64,000 nt of DNA from Liolophura sinensis. Taxonomy: Eukaryota > Mollusca > Polyplacophora > Chitonida > Chitonidae. Positions 1-10,830 of this stretch are shown here, in pieces. A program made the translations under genes and the position numbers. The stretch is from the NCBI RefSeq assembly GCF_032854445.1, contig NC_088303.1, forward strand, positions 29,307,265-29,371,264. Direction: 5' to 3'. Position 1 is the stretch's first letter. Each line of letters starts with the position of its first letter. The notes beneath the pieces were generated by a model. It was given only the letters and a program-made list of their open reading frames with translations, did not search any database and had not been told where the DNA came from.

Positions 1-1189
1 TGTATGTATGCTTAGTTTTTGATACATTTAACTAAGGCATACATTAAACCTTCACCATAAAACCATACCTTAGTGTGGTTTATGCAGGCTCAATATTTTT
101 ACACAGCTGCAGGCCTTTTATTTTACACACTTGTTCTATCTTTACACGGTGTGTGTAATAAAGGGCTACAGAATGGACGCTGACTGGCTGACAGTGCAAA
201 TAGGCTTTCCTCAGTTAAATCTTGCAGCCTAAGTCACCCTTGAATATACCTACCATACCTACATTCAGCTTAGGCTAGGCATACCTTGGACTTGCCTATT
301 TCTACCTCACGCCAGCCAATCAGAATCAATTCTGTGTCCCTTTAAGGAACCGACTCAAAAAGAATGAATGATTATGACTGAAGGGACTTTGGCAAATATT
401 GCAGTCATACGATGGCAAAGCTGAGTGAAAACATTCTTCCAAGCCAATTTCATGACACAGTTTGAAAATCTGGCCCAGGCCGAAAATCTAGCCAAGGCCA
501 AAAAATAAAGCAACATCTTAAAAATGCATGAATTGCATTGATTCTCTCATATACGTTCAAAGGTTAAGGTATTAAGGTGTCAGGTATTATTTTAAGTAAA
601 GGTATTTTGCTTCAATAACCTGTCAAAAGTTCTAACCTCCTGAATCTAAGGTCATGCCTGGAAAATTCGGTCTGACCATGACTCAAAGTTCAAGTATGGC
701 TGATTTCATGAAGTCATGCAGGAAATGGAAATTCCAGGCAAGTCACATGGCTCTGTACAACATTTTTTTTCTTTCGTCAAACAACACGGAACATGTTACT
801 AGATTAAGTTCATACTTACTCAGATCATTTACCACGTTTCACCTAACCTTGCTGGAAATGACACCTTCAAAGCGAAAGTATTTATCAGTGGAAACTCCCA
901 CGCATGGGTATGTGAATTCACACTAGGAGAAATACCTAGGCTGAACCACCATGGGGGTGTTTAACGGTGTCTGTTCACAGAAAACAAAAAACCTAACATT
1001 CTGGCAACAATACGATCAAACAGGATGTTGTAGGTAACATAAATACACACACATATCACAAAGGTAATGTTTTAATAAAACATTCAAACAGCTTCTGTTG
1101 CACTCACATCATTATCCACAAACTGTGTCCACTTACGTCTGTAAACAGTCACCAGTTTCGTGCGCACAAAAATCCAACCATTCATATAC
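1..1189. other. Unique AT-rich sequence, no gene supported
   Basis: I see no repeat or RNA gene here. Around 810-940 both strands have short exon-like open stretches. On the minus strand a pyrimidine-rich acceptor ending ttctcctag precedes an open frame running left from about 920. On the plus strand a frame runs from 812. Neither can be preferred, so neither is called. Confidence 0.5.
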
Positions 1190-1348
1190 CCATGATGAAC
1201 TTATCTGATCTAATCTGAAAATCACACATTACATGACAACCAGTTGTGGTAAAGTTAAGACATCTGATGAAGTCTATTTCAAAACTACAGTTTGAGTTCT
1301 GTTGTAAGTTCTCTTCCAGAAATATTAAGCTTGAGAGCAGTGTTCTCA
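1190..1348 (-). CDS. Candidate internal exon, unrecognised protein
   Basis: Reading leftward, a very strong acceptor (ctcccttttcag) is followed by one frame open for 52 codons, with one split codon at each end. It ends at ATGG|GTATAT, a fair donor. The peptide contains the segment EENLQQNSNCSFEIDFIR and is rich in Phe, Ile, Cys and Asp. I do not recognise a domain. A second frame is open for about 20 codons and then stops, so this frame is the only one that crosses the whole interval. A chance origin is quite possible, because comparable segments occur on the plus strand within 1 kb. Confidence 0.15.
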
Positions 1349-1435
1349 CTGAAAAGGGAGACAAAGGTATTGTCCAGCAAGCTAACTACACTTTTACAGC
1401 AACTTGTAGTTGTATGTGGTTGTTATCTTCAAATT

Positions 1436-1531
1436 TACTTATTTGTTTATTTCATCAGTGTTTTATGCCATTCTAAAGAACATTTTACCTGTATGACTGT
1501 AGTAAGCATTATGGTGGGAGAAAACTGGGCT
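1436..1531 (-). repeat. Type 1 SINE, 3'-end fragment
   Basis: This is the tail and distal body of the type 1 tRNA-derived SINE in reverse orientation. It reads tttattt..cagtgttttatgcc, a diverged tactcaagaatatttcac-like box, then agcattatggtgggag. It is strongly diverged from the copies at 29.65 and 57.15 kb and the tRNA-like head is missing, so it is an old 5'-truncated insertion. Confidence 0.75.
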
Positions 1532-1767
1532 CTAACCTCATCATTAAATAGAATGTGATGGGTTGTGAGCATGAACAAAATGTGGTAGCTGAATTTTTCT
1601 ACTCTTTGATCAGTTTTATCATCATGTGTGAAATATGTACATAAATGTGTAACAGAACAGATAAGTAACTGTGCAAATCTCATGGGTTTAAACATCATTG
1701 CTCTTAGTTTATTGTTATTAGGTGGCTAACTACGACACTTCAGTATCTTAACAATATGTATCCAGGA

Positions 1768-2316
1768 GTAAGATATATGTTTCTTTTGTGTTCTCATACA
1801 CAATATCCTGTCTGTAGTGTTGTAGTCTCTTTGTTCTGTTATACAGGAAAGGTCTGGTGACAGGCTAGGGGCAAAAACTGATAGGCTGACCATCACTCAA
1901 TTCTTGTTTTTTTTTTTTTAACCAGCCAACCTGTGGCACTAGATCTGCTAGATTCTTTCTCCATTTCTTTCTTCTAATCAAGAATGTATCATTAAATCAT
2001 CAGTGGCTTGATACTGAATGGGTATGTGTTAGTATTCACCTGTCATCCAGCATATGCAGTATGAAGATGTTAAGATCAGTCAGAGCACTGGACATTCATG
2101 CTGCACACATCCACATATCCTGAATCAGTAAGTAAACAAACATATGAAAGGCATATGCCATTTTACCTGATATTATCCCAGGATGGGCACACCTACAATA
2201 CCAACATCACATTACAGGATGGGAGAACATACATTACCTAACCTGCATTACCAGGCTATAAGACTATATAGGAACACCTACATTATCCTCATTACATCAG
2301 AGGATGGGAAAAAAAG
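1768..2316. other. Unique sequence grading into minisatellite
   Basis: From about 2180 the sequence contains degenerate versions (ggatgggcacacctacaat) of the 37-bp unit that follows. Short plus-strand exon-like segments lie at 1722-1767 (acceptor ttgttattag, donor GGA|GTAAGA) and 2051-2127 (acceptor gtcatccag, donor TCA|GTAAGT). They are compatible in phase, but at 15 and 25 codons they are too short to call. Confidence 0.4.
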
Positions 2317-2752
2317 GATGGGAACACTTACATTATCCACCTCACATTAACAGGATTGGAACACCTACATTATCCACCTCACATTAACAGGATTGGAACA
2401 CTTACATTATCCACCTCACATTAACAGGATTGGAACACCTACATTATCCACCTCACATTAACAGGATTTGAACACCTACAATATCCACCTCACATTAACA
2501 GGATTGGAACACCTACATTATCCACTTTACATTAACAGGTTTGGAACACCTACATCATCCACCTCACATTAACAGGACTGGAACACCTACAATATCCACC
2601 TCACATCAACACGATTGGAAACCTACGTTATTCACCTCACATTAACAGGATTGGAACACCTACATTATCGACTTCACATTAACAGGATTGGAACACCTAC
2701 ATTATTCACTTCACATTAACAGGTTTGGAACACTTACATTATCCACGTCACA
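2317..2752. repeat. 37-bp minisatellite, about 11 units
   Basis: The unit contains aacaggattggaacacctac followed by attatccacctcacatt, repeated head to tail with scattered substitutions. Degenerate units extend the array leftward to about 2180. The unit length is not a multiple of three and I see no coding frame across it. Confidence 0.95.
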
Positions 2753-5704
2753 CAGCCAAGATGAGAAACACTAATCACATTACCTGATCTGCTGGACATG
2801 CACCTAACAAGTATGTCGAACAAACTTATCTGAACTGACATGCATAGTGGTGTTGTAACTGGCTAATGATGTCAGTACGACACAGAACACTGACAGATGC
2901 CCTGGCCTTTAACATCTGAGGCAAGAGACAATTGATTTCCTCGCTCACTCTGTTGACTTTATTACACCTTACACAGGCCATACCCACATTATGGCTTCTG
3001 TTGGAATGACAATTGTCAGTGCCTGATGCACATTTGAACTGCCAACAGACAAGGTTTTAAGCGTAGTATCCTATGGGGATTGAAGGCTGAGCTTATACTA
3101 ATGGCTCTTTCCCTTTGCTTTATGAAGGCACCCTATCTCTACTATCACTATTCCCCAAGTTATATTGATCTCCCAAATCTCTCCAGTTATTTCCCTAGGC
3201 ATTTACAAAGCAACTATGCTAATGCCTTGTACCACTCCCCTTATGGCACAGACAGCAACAGCTGCTGGTAGCATCGAACAGTCCTCTGTGCTATACTTTC
3301 AAAAGTTCCATCTCCAAAAATAAAATTTCCATCAAAACTTTTTAATATGTGTTGCAGCATGATCCCTCCACAAGAGAGAATTCTTTAGCATTTAAAAAAA
3401 AAGAACACCAAATCATTTCTGGACAAAAAAAAGATCATTTTTTCATCCTTTTAAATCAGTCAATTCCGAATGCAAAAAAAAAAAAATGGCAAAACTTGGG
3501 CTTGGTTTCAAATCAAAGTATTGCTACCTCTTACTACATAAAGAGACTTCCTTCTTCCAAAATATTTTGTCTCGAATCACAGCAGGCCATTAGTGGTAAA
3601 GCAGAAAGCTTTCCTCGCACTTACGTGACTGCACTTTTAAAGGCTGTGAGAAAAACTGACCAATTCAGGAGGAGCCTGACACTTATTTCTGGTGCTTCCG
3701 GACAGGTTCCTGTAATCTTGAGGTAACAGCTAATTGTCACACCTCACAGATTCCATTAGAACATTTGTCCCGGAGGAGTTCAGGCTTTTTCCCTCCCTTT
3801 CTTCATAGATCTGGAGACAGGAAGTCTTCGTGTGACGGCCGTGCCCAAGATTTCCTGCCTACAGAAAGCCTCCCCAACATGGTGCCCCTGTAAGCCAGCT
3901 TTTCTGTCACAAGAAGTATAAAAAAAGGCAGGGCTAGCTAGCTTCCAGGCTGGATGGGGTAATCCAACGAAAAAGCTTTTTGGTGAGCTGCTGAATTGGC
4001 ACCAATTGACTTTCACAGTAATTACTGGTGTACAATGGCACTGGTCAAAAATGGCATGGTGCGACAGATCTGATGGGTTGGGAATGAATGAGAGAGGAGA
4101 GAATACAGTAGCTACACACAATAAACCAGACAATGTCTCCTACAACGGCCATCCATTTTCTCATCTTTTTGATGGCACCAATTTCGTCTCTCCGTCAAAC
4201 CATGTGGTTGTGCCAAATTATTCAGGATCCCAAGTCTGTTTTTTGGTGTTGCCATCGTTCTCAGTGACCATCAGGTTATCACAGACGAATAAAAGCAGAT
4301 GTGTGAGTGTGCTTGGTGTAATGACTTGACGCAGGCATAATTAACACTCTGCTGAGAAATTAGATTCTAGCCAATCTAGAACATCAAGCAATTTTAGCCA
4401 TCGACAGCTTTTTTAAATGACCAATCAAGGGGGGGAAAAAAGGTGTGAAACAAGCTTCTAGAAGGGAAAAAGATTTTTATCACTTCCAATATCAAAGTTG
4501 ATTAACATTCTACATCATGCCCATTCCTTTCTTTGCACTTGTACAAACACTGAAGTTGGCAGATAAAATGTTGATAAAATGCGTGGTCACAAGTCTGACA
4601 TAAAAGAACATGTTCTGATGCTCAATTTGTTTCCTCAAGGAAAACTTGTATCTTTCATATGAAGTAGGATACCTTTACATGAGCTAATGCCCTGTCACAC
4701 ACATGTGTGGAAGGTTCTCAAATACTCATAACAAGACACCAATTGCGAATGAGTTGTAACACGACACCTTCCTTCCATGAAAATTTTCAACACTGCGTTG
4801 GAAACTTGGTCATCATACAGCACTGTACAGAGGCCATACATTGGATTGGCCACGCATGGTATCAATGCCAAGCCTTGTCTGTCTCGCGATTACTTCACAT
4901 CAATGAGCAGTTCTAAAAAGCTGCAATTTAGACCTGATTTACATCCTATGAAAGCACACCCCTTAAAAGCAGAATTATGTTCAATAATTTCCAGCTGAGG
5001 GGGAAAAAAGAGGTACTGTACTTCCTCACTCCTATACAGCAGCCAGCCTGTGGGTTGAATACATGTACTGTCAAAGCTATAAACCATCCACAATGTTGGT
5101 AACAGAGGTTCAAAGTCCAGTAAATCAGTGCTGGCACAAAACTCACTCAAGTAAAAACTATTTGCTCAACACAGATTATTAAAAACCCTTTGTAAATCAA
5201 ACTAAAACTTTTTTTTCACACGTTGGAGTTTGTAATGCAAAAATCAATTGATATGATTGGGTTATTACTGCAGGCGCTACAACCATCTGCCACAAACACT
5301 AATTGTTTTGACAGTTTTTATTGGCATTTCAAATCCCTCACAATCCCACAAGACGCTAACACCTTCAATGTCCAACTGCAATCTTGTTACTTCATCACTG
5401 CAGAACAAAGTGACCATAATGTGATATCAAGAAATAAATCTGGCAAGTTGTACATATCGACCATCAGGTCTTGTATGAAACCTTAAGAGTGATTCACAAC
5501 CATACTGAATTAATTCTGGTGAGTCATTCTAAGAAAAATGTTCTTTAGCTTTTGGCCTAAAGTTTTTAAATGAATGCGCTGTTCATCAACTTTAATCAAA
5601 TGTGATCCAGGATTAATAATTAAATGCATATGGCATCAATACTATCACATGTTTGACAAGAACGGAATGAACTGTATACTATATATCTTTCATAGTATTC
5701 CTAC
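2753..5704. other. Mostly unique sequence with unresolved exon-like segments
   Basis: I see no repeats. Plus-strand stretches with acceptor, open frame and donor lie near 3583-3722 (46 codons), 4226-4302 (25 codons, GTGAGT donor) and 5040-5150 (36 codons). On the minus strand an excellent acceptor (ttttttccccctcag) at about 4997 opens a frame of 32 codons. The phases of neighbouring plus-strand pieces do not all fit together, so no gene model is offered. Confidence 0.4.
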
Positions 5705-5772
5705 ATTTATTTTTTTTCTATTTATTTGCTTTTTTATGCCATACTCAAGACTATTTCGCTTAAACAATGGAG
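5705..5772 (-). repeat. Type 1 SINE, short tail fragment
   Basis: An A/T-rich stretch followed by gccatactcaagactatttc and ttaaacaatgg matches the tail region of the type 1 SINE in reverse orientation. Only the last 60-70 bp of the element remain. Confidence 0.5.
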
Positions 5773-8363
5773 ATGAAACTAAGGTTTCTACACAATTTGA
5801 ATCAGGTTTGTTTCAAAAATGTTATGCATCTTTCACAAAATGATATGATTCCGCGAGGGTCAAAGTCACCCATTATACAAATGTTCTACCATTTCTCTCA
5901 GGATATTAAACAATCTTTCAAATATGTTGAATATTCGATTAACAGTGGTGTTAAACATCAACTATTAATCAAACAAATAAGAACGTTTCTGATATCCATA
6001 AATATGTACTAAACACATGCAATTGGCTGAAATATGGTTAGACAAGTATTTTAATTCATTTTTATGAATATTTTGATCAGAACAGTTCAACAAAAAGAAG
6101 TCAACACTGGAATGCAAACCTTGGCTTCAGATCAACTGTCACGGTGAATTCCATTTTCACTGAAAGGCAATCCATCCCCGTCCACATGCTTCACAAAAAA
6201 CTGCATTAAGTCATGATAATAAAATTTCAGCATTGATTACCACTGAAGAGAATAATAAATGTCTTTAGGTCATCATAACAGCAAATACCGCGTTGCATAC
6301 AAAATATGGTTTAATGCTGCAAAAGTATCTGCCTCATGATGGTAAAAAAAATATCCCCAAATTAGACTTGCAAATCCACGCATAGCTGCACAAGAAGAGA
6401 TGTTATGCAATAGCCGCAGCTCTGTGTGAAGCTCTGTGGTAACATTACACATTGCCAGGAATCGGCCAAATGCAGTGGGACAGAACGATAAAACGTAAAG
6501 CCCTCAGGACAGAATTGCCTTGACACTCAAGGTAAATTGATAAGCAATGGTCTAAGGGGCAGCAGTCTGATTGAAGCCTTTTATTTTGCTCAGACATCTT
6601 AGACGTGACTTTCAGTTGTGCAACGTCTTAACTGTGTAGCTCACAGAGGTGAGACTCCCATTCCGGATAACAATATGTAAATTAATACCCCAAGTTACAT
6701 GACCTGTTACATTCGATCAATGAAAGCGATTCACATCTTAGGTATGGAAGTACCAGCCTGGAGTTATAAAACAGCTCATGGTCTTCTGAGCAGGCTCCTT
6801 TTAGACCTAATAGCTGCGACATACCTTCCAGGATAATGCCTTCGCCACAGAGAGTGAACATGATTAAACTGCCACGCACCTTTTGGAAATAAACCAATAT
6901 CATCCCATGGTTTCATTTGCACCACTGGTTATCAATAGCCAGCTACCCGACCACAGAAAAATAAAAGTTCTTTCAATTTCCCTGGGACATAAAGCTAGAA
7001 GCTCGTGGTCTGAAGGGTTAGAGAGCTGAAGACCAGTCAGTCAGAAACGCAGATTAAAACCCCATTATGGCGGCCTCACTTTACGTCTATGAAACGTTCC
7101 ACAATATGCAATTATAGCACAGTACTCCCAATGCAACCATCCAGTAGTCAGTGGAATAAAATACCTCTAGACATGGTCCTCTTGCAGTTGACTGATTTCA
7201 ACTGGTAAGCAAGATCAAAGTCAGTTTTATGACTCTAACAAAATGGATTACGTCTTTTTACATTAATGAAAACACATTACCAGCACGATATTCTGAAGTT
7301 TGTGGTCCACTTAGCCCACACAAAGTTCTAAAGACTTCCAAAGAATTTTGTTCCTTATCCACAAGTTTTCAGTCATAAATTAATCACATTATACAATAAA
7401 GGCTCAAGACAAGCTTGATTCATTTTCCAGCAATTGCCATGGACATCAGTGGTTCCAGTTCCCCCTGCCTGAAAGTCCGTGTCCAGCATATCAATTACCG
7501 AGGCCCCAGCCTATCAATTAAAAACATATTTATCCTCCCCGAGGTCATGACATCTTGAATGACCTTATTAGTGTCCACCTCTGAGTTCTCTTAAGGGTCT
7601 TGCAGAATTAATTTAAGAAGAATTGCCTTGGTAGGACTGAATCTTCTCATTAAACTGGGATTAGTTTAAAGAGGCACATTAGTATCTGCAGACCGAGTAA
7701 AGAAATATGCGGCAGGATGACCTGTTTCCAATAGCCAAGATTTCTCAAGATAATACTTCAATATCTTAAGTTTAAGACTGTAATAAGATATTTACTTTGC
7801 AAAATGTAACAGTACTAAAAATTATGATTAATTTCTACTTATTAAATATGTCATTCTACCACAGACAATCGTTTATCCACAGAAATCTCTTGAGGGACAA
7901 AACACACGTTTGGGTGCTGTCAATAAAACATGTAAAACTTCTAAAATCTTGTACAAAATATATACGTGATAAAATATGGCGGACACTCATCTGTCTTCAG
8001 TAATATATGTTGGGTCCATCTAAATAATATTTAAGGTGTGGAAGACAGAAGGCTGGACAATTTGCAAGACAGAATGTCAGATGGGTATTCAATGCCCTGC
8101 TCTGCATTCCTAAACATTCTGCGCTATGTGTAATAAATCATATAGTATTCATTCACAGTGACCACAGGCAGCTCAGAATTTCTAAGCGATATGGAAGAGT
8201 TCGGTGTCAGAAGTCCGATATAACTCTTGCACAGGTCCCTACCCCTGAGTGACAGTAATCACATCTTAATGGTGGGGAATTTCAAACAGACAGTCTTGTC
8301 TAGGTAAACAGGGACCAGTTGCCCATCAGTTAACCTCAATGGATGACAAGATCTCTCCTCAAG
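5773..8363. other. Unique sequence, no firm feature
   Basis: I see no tandem or interspersed repeat. A minus-strand segment near 6840-6900 (acceptor tttatttccaaaag, donor GAAG|GTATGT) and a plus-strand segment at 7123-7204 (donor CTG|GTAAGC) are exon-like but short (19 and 26 codons) and lie on opposite strands. I leave both uncalled. Confidence 0.4.
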
Positions 8364-8560
8364 CTTGGAGACCATCCAAAACTCAAGACAAGCAAATTGG
8401 TTGCCAAGCCCAGAACAGTACAGACCTAACAATGATAATTTTACAACACCTGCATCACCTTTATCCTTTTACGATGCTGTGAGTCCCAATTTAAGTCACC
8501 AACTGACTGAATATCTGATATCTGGATCTAAGTACACTATAGATGTCTGGAGTCCAGCAG
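8364..8560 (+). CDS. Candidate internal exon, unrecognised protein
   Basis: A modest acceptor (tctctcctcaag) is followed by a 65-codon open frame ending at GCAG|GTAATC. The peptide includes SPEQYRPNNDNFTTPASPLS and later YLISGSKYTIDVW, which read like ordinary soluble protein. A second frame is also open up to a GTGAGT at 8478, so frame choice is uncertain. The outgoing phase fits a 33-nt micro-exon at 8750-8782 and then the segment at 9693. I do not recognise a domain. Confidence 0.13.
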
Positions 8561-9423
8561 GTAATCAATCCTTTTGGTAACAGTTTGAGCATGAGATAGT
8601 GGAGCCTGCAACTACCATGCTGAATTAACACAACACAAATAAACTTGTAAAGCAAAATCAGTCTTGCTCATTTAATATGTTATCAAACATATAAAAGTGC
8701 TTCCATGCAGCTGTTCAAAAGGTTACAATGTTTTCTTTTCTATGTACAGAGCCAAAAACCCAAGAGTTGTTGAAAGTATCAGGTATTATTTGTGATATGC
8801 AATTGTTAAATAAAACTGTCAAGCTGTTAAATTTTTTCCTCTCCCTCCCAAAACGAATATATGATCATTAAAACTGACAAAACTTCCTCATAAACACGAA
8901 AACAAGAGTGTATTTGCCAAAAAACTAACGTCACATAACAGGGTTTTCAGAAACCCTGTCTATGTCTCTGCACACTGTTTAGACTCATGATGGGTAACCA
9001 AAGCGTGAGGTATAACCTTGTAATTAATACGTCCATGGATGTAATGCACAAATTCGAACTTAACACGAAACAATAATGCACTCCACTGACCCCATATTAA
9101 AATGGATTCACTTCTAATTACCTTATGGCAAGGTTAAATATAACCTTTTATGGGAACAATATCAGGTTTCTGGCATTTAATCATAAGATAACACAGCCAG
9201 AGTCTTCATTTTAACATATGTTTACCATTTATGAAGCCCACAGTTACAGAATCAATACAAAATCAATAACAAGTAATCAAAATGCAACTGTTATTCGAAG
9301 CATACAGTGAGGTTACATCCTTCAACACAAAAAGACAGACAGCAGAATCATTTAACACATCCTCATCACTGGTTTAAATACCCTAAATGACCTAAAATTT
9401 CGCAAACAAAAGTAAATAAACGT

Positions 9424-9585
9424 CACAAAATTTTATTTTTGCTGCTGAAACTTAATATTTTTCAGTAGAATATCATCAAATGTTCCAAGCAAACCTCAAA
9501 ACACCTTTTTGGAATCAACAGAACTCTCAGAATCAGGAAAAATGGGCAAGTTAGTCACGAATGAAATTTATGGTCATTTAGCCTA
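9424..9585 (+). repeat. Unnamed interspersed repeat B, copy 1
   Basis: This segment aligns by eye with 48080-48245 and 53828-53985 in the same orientation, and with 61958-62095 in reverse. The conserved core reads ccaagcaaacctcaaaacac, then a diverged spacer, then aactctcagaatcag, then gaaatttatggtcattta. The copies are strongly diverged, which suggests an old dispersed element. I see no terminal repeats or coding frame. Confidence 0.6.
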
Positions 9586-9692
9586 ACTCCCTTCAGGTTT
9601 GTTTCTTTGTGAATAGCTCACTGCAGCCTATTACAAAGGTGTGATTATTAGAGCTTCGTTTTAAAATTCTAGTAATCTTCTTTGCTGCACAG

Positions 9693-9797
9693 GAGGACTG
9701 ATATCGCAATTAATGTTGTATGAAGAAGAAATTCTTCAGATCATGAAAAAAAGAATCATGCTAGAGATATGCAGCAGATTGTTCTCATTTTCACAAG
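9693..9797 (+). CDS. Candidate internal exon, helical peptide
   Basis: A good acceptor (tcttctttgctgcacag) leads into a 34-codon open frame ending at CAAG|GTACAC. The peptide runs GLISQLMLYEEEILQIMKKR and then IMLEICSRLFSFSQ, a strongly amphipathic, probably helical sequence. It enters with one base carried over, matching the exit phase of a micro-exon at 8750-8782 behind an excellent acceptor (ttcttttctatgtacag). The family is unknown and a chance origin cannot be excluded. Confidence 0.15.
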
Positions 9798-10182
9798 GTA
9801 CACCTGTATCACACATCAATCACACATCAATCACACACATTGATCCTGTTATTAGCATAATAATCTTTTCTATATTCAACTTTTCTTTAAATGTCAAAAG
9901 TTTTATTTCAGGGAATCCCTCAGTTAAGTTTTGAAGGTGGTCCTAATCAGCCACAATCAAGAGTTAACGCATAAACCTTCACGAAAACTCTTCTTTTACA
10001 TGTAAATAAAGACGACTGCCTTCAATATACAAAGCCTATCATAGTTAAGAGTAATTAGGCCTACCTGGAAATCATCTGTGTCATCACCATGGTCGATTTA
10101 ATATTGGAACTGATTTCCTCTGTCAATCCATCAATGTGCAGAGTCAAAGCAAATTACGTCGGACTGAGACAAACCAACTTAC
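9798..10182. other. Unique sequence
   Basis: Short CACACATCAAT duplications occur at about 9811-9840. Nothing else is supported. Confidence 0.4.
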
Positions 10183-10441
10183 CGGTTCTCTCCTCTAGGT
10201 CAATTTCCTGTCCAACCGATCAGTAACAGAGCAAAAATCCATAAAGTCTGTCCTCAGAAAACCACCCTCTTCTTGTGAGTTTTTCATGTCTGCTGAAATC
10301 CCTGCTAATCCAGGCACAGCCAACTGCGGTGATTTGTTGGTGTTGTTTTCCAACCAATAACAAGTCTCTTAAATTAGTATTATACAAGTGAGCCTGGCCA
10401 AGTTTACTTGTAAAGCTGAAGATCCCTTCTCGTAATTTACT
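10183..10441 (-). other. Candidate minus-strand first exon (mostly untranslated)
   Basis: Reading leftward, a CCAATAAAAGG core at 10460-10470 is followed about 26 bases later by an initiator-like gCAGTa at about 10441. The segment ends at ACCG|GTAAGTTGG, a near-consensus splice donor. Inside it a short frame starts MKNSQEEGGFLRTDFMDF and stops before the donor, so the exon would be 5' untranslated with an upstream frame. The plus strand of the same DNA also shows an exon-like frame (10199-10274), so the strand is not certain. Confidence 0.17.
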
Positions 10442-10830
10442 GCGCCACAGTTAACACAGCCTTTTATTGGCCCAGTCAAATTTGCTCTGGTCATAAATGC
10501 TAAGCCCTCCTTGAATGTGACGAGCGATGCAAGGTACTAAGCTGGCTGGTAAGGGACTGACGGCCTTGTATCACCGTGCTCTACTGGCCAGTGTGTTGTT
10601 GAGAGCTGAGTCCCTGTGGCAGTGAGCGGACTGCATTCCGAGGTCTGTGACACACGCACACCGTCCCCCCACGCACCAGACCACCTGCCTGCCCAGCCAA
10701 TACAGTCTGCGCTTCACAATGACCAGTGAGCTTACAACTAAATCCATACACCTTCTAGCCTACCTGACTTGCCTGAACAATACTGTCAGTCAAGCGACTC
10801 AATAGGCCTGACAAATGCGCACACTGGGCC
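10442..10830 (-). promoter_or_regulatory. Possible promoter, local CpG/GC-rich patch
   Basis: The stretch from about 10500 to 10830 has visibly more CpG dinucleotides and higher GC than the surrounding AT-rich DNA. It carries a CCAAT/TATA-like core on its left edge (minus strand). If real, it would drive the candidate exon to its left. Evidence is base composition and short motifs only. Confidence 0.2.

Noticed and set aside
3349-3726. 125-codon plus-strand frame
   Set aside because: The first half is A-rich low complexity giving lysine runs; only the last 46 codons look exon-like, and that part has no compatible neighbour.
3780-4133. 117-codon minus-strand frame opposite a 107-codon plus frame
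   Set aside because: Neither has splice or start support across its length and lengths are near chance expectation for AT-rich DNA.
10592-10788. Chain of three very short plus-strand exons in matching phase
   Set aside because: It needs introns of about 33-75 bases; the smallest is implausible, so the chain is probably chance.
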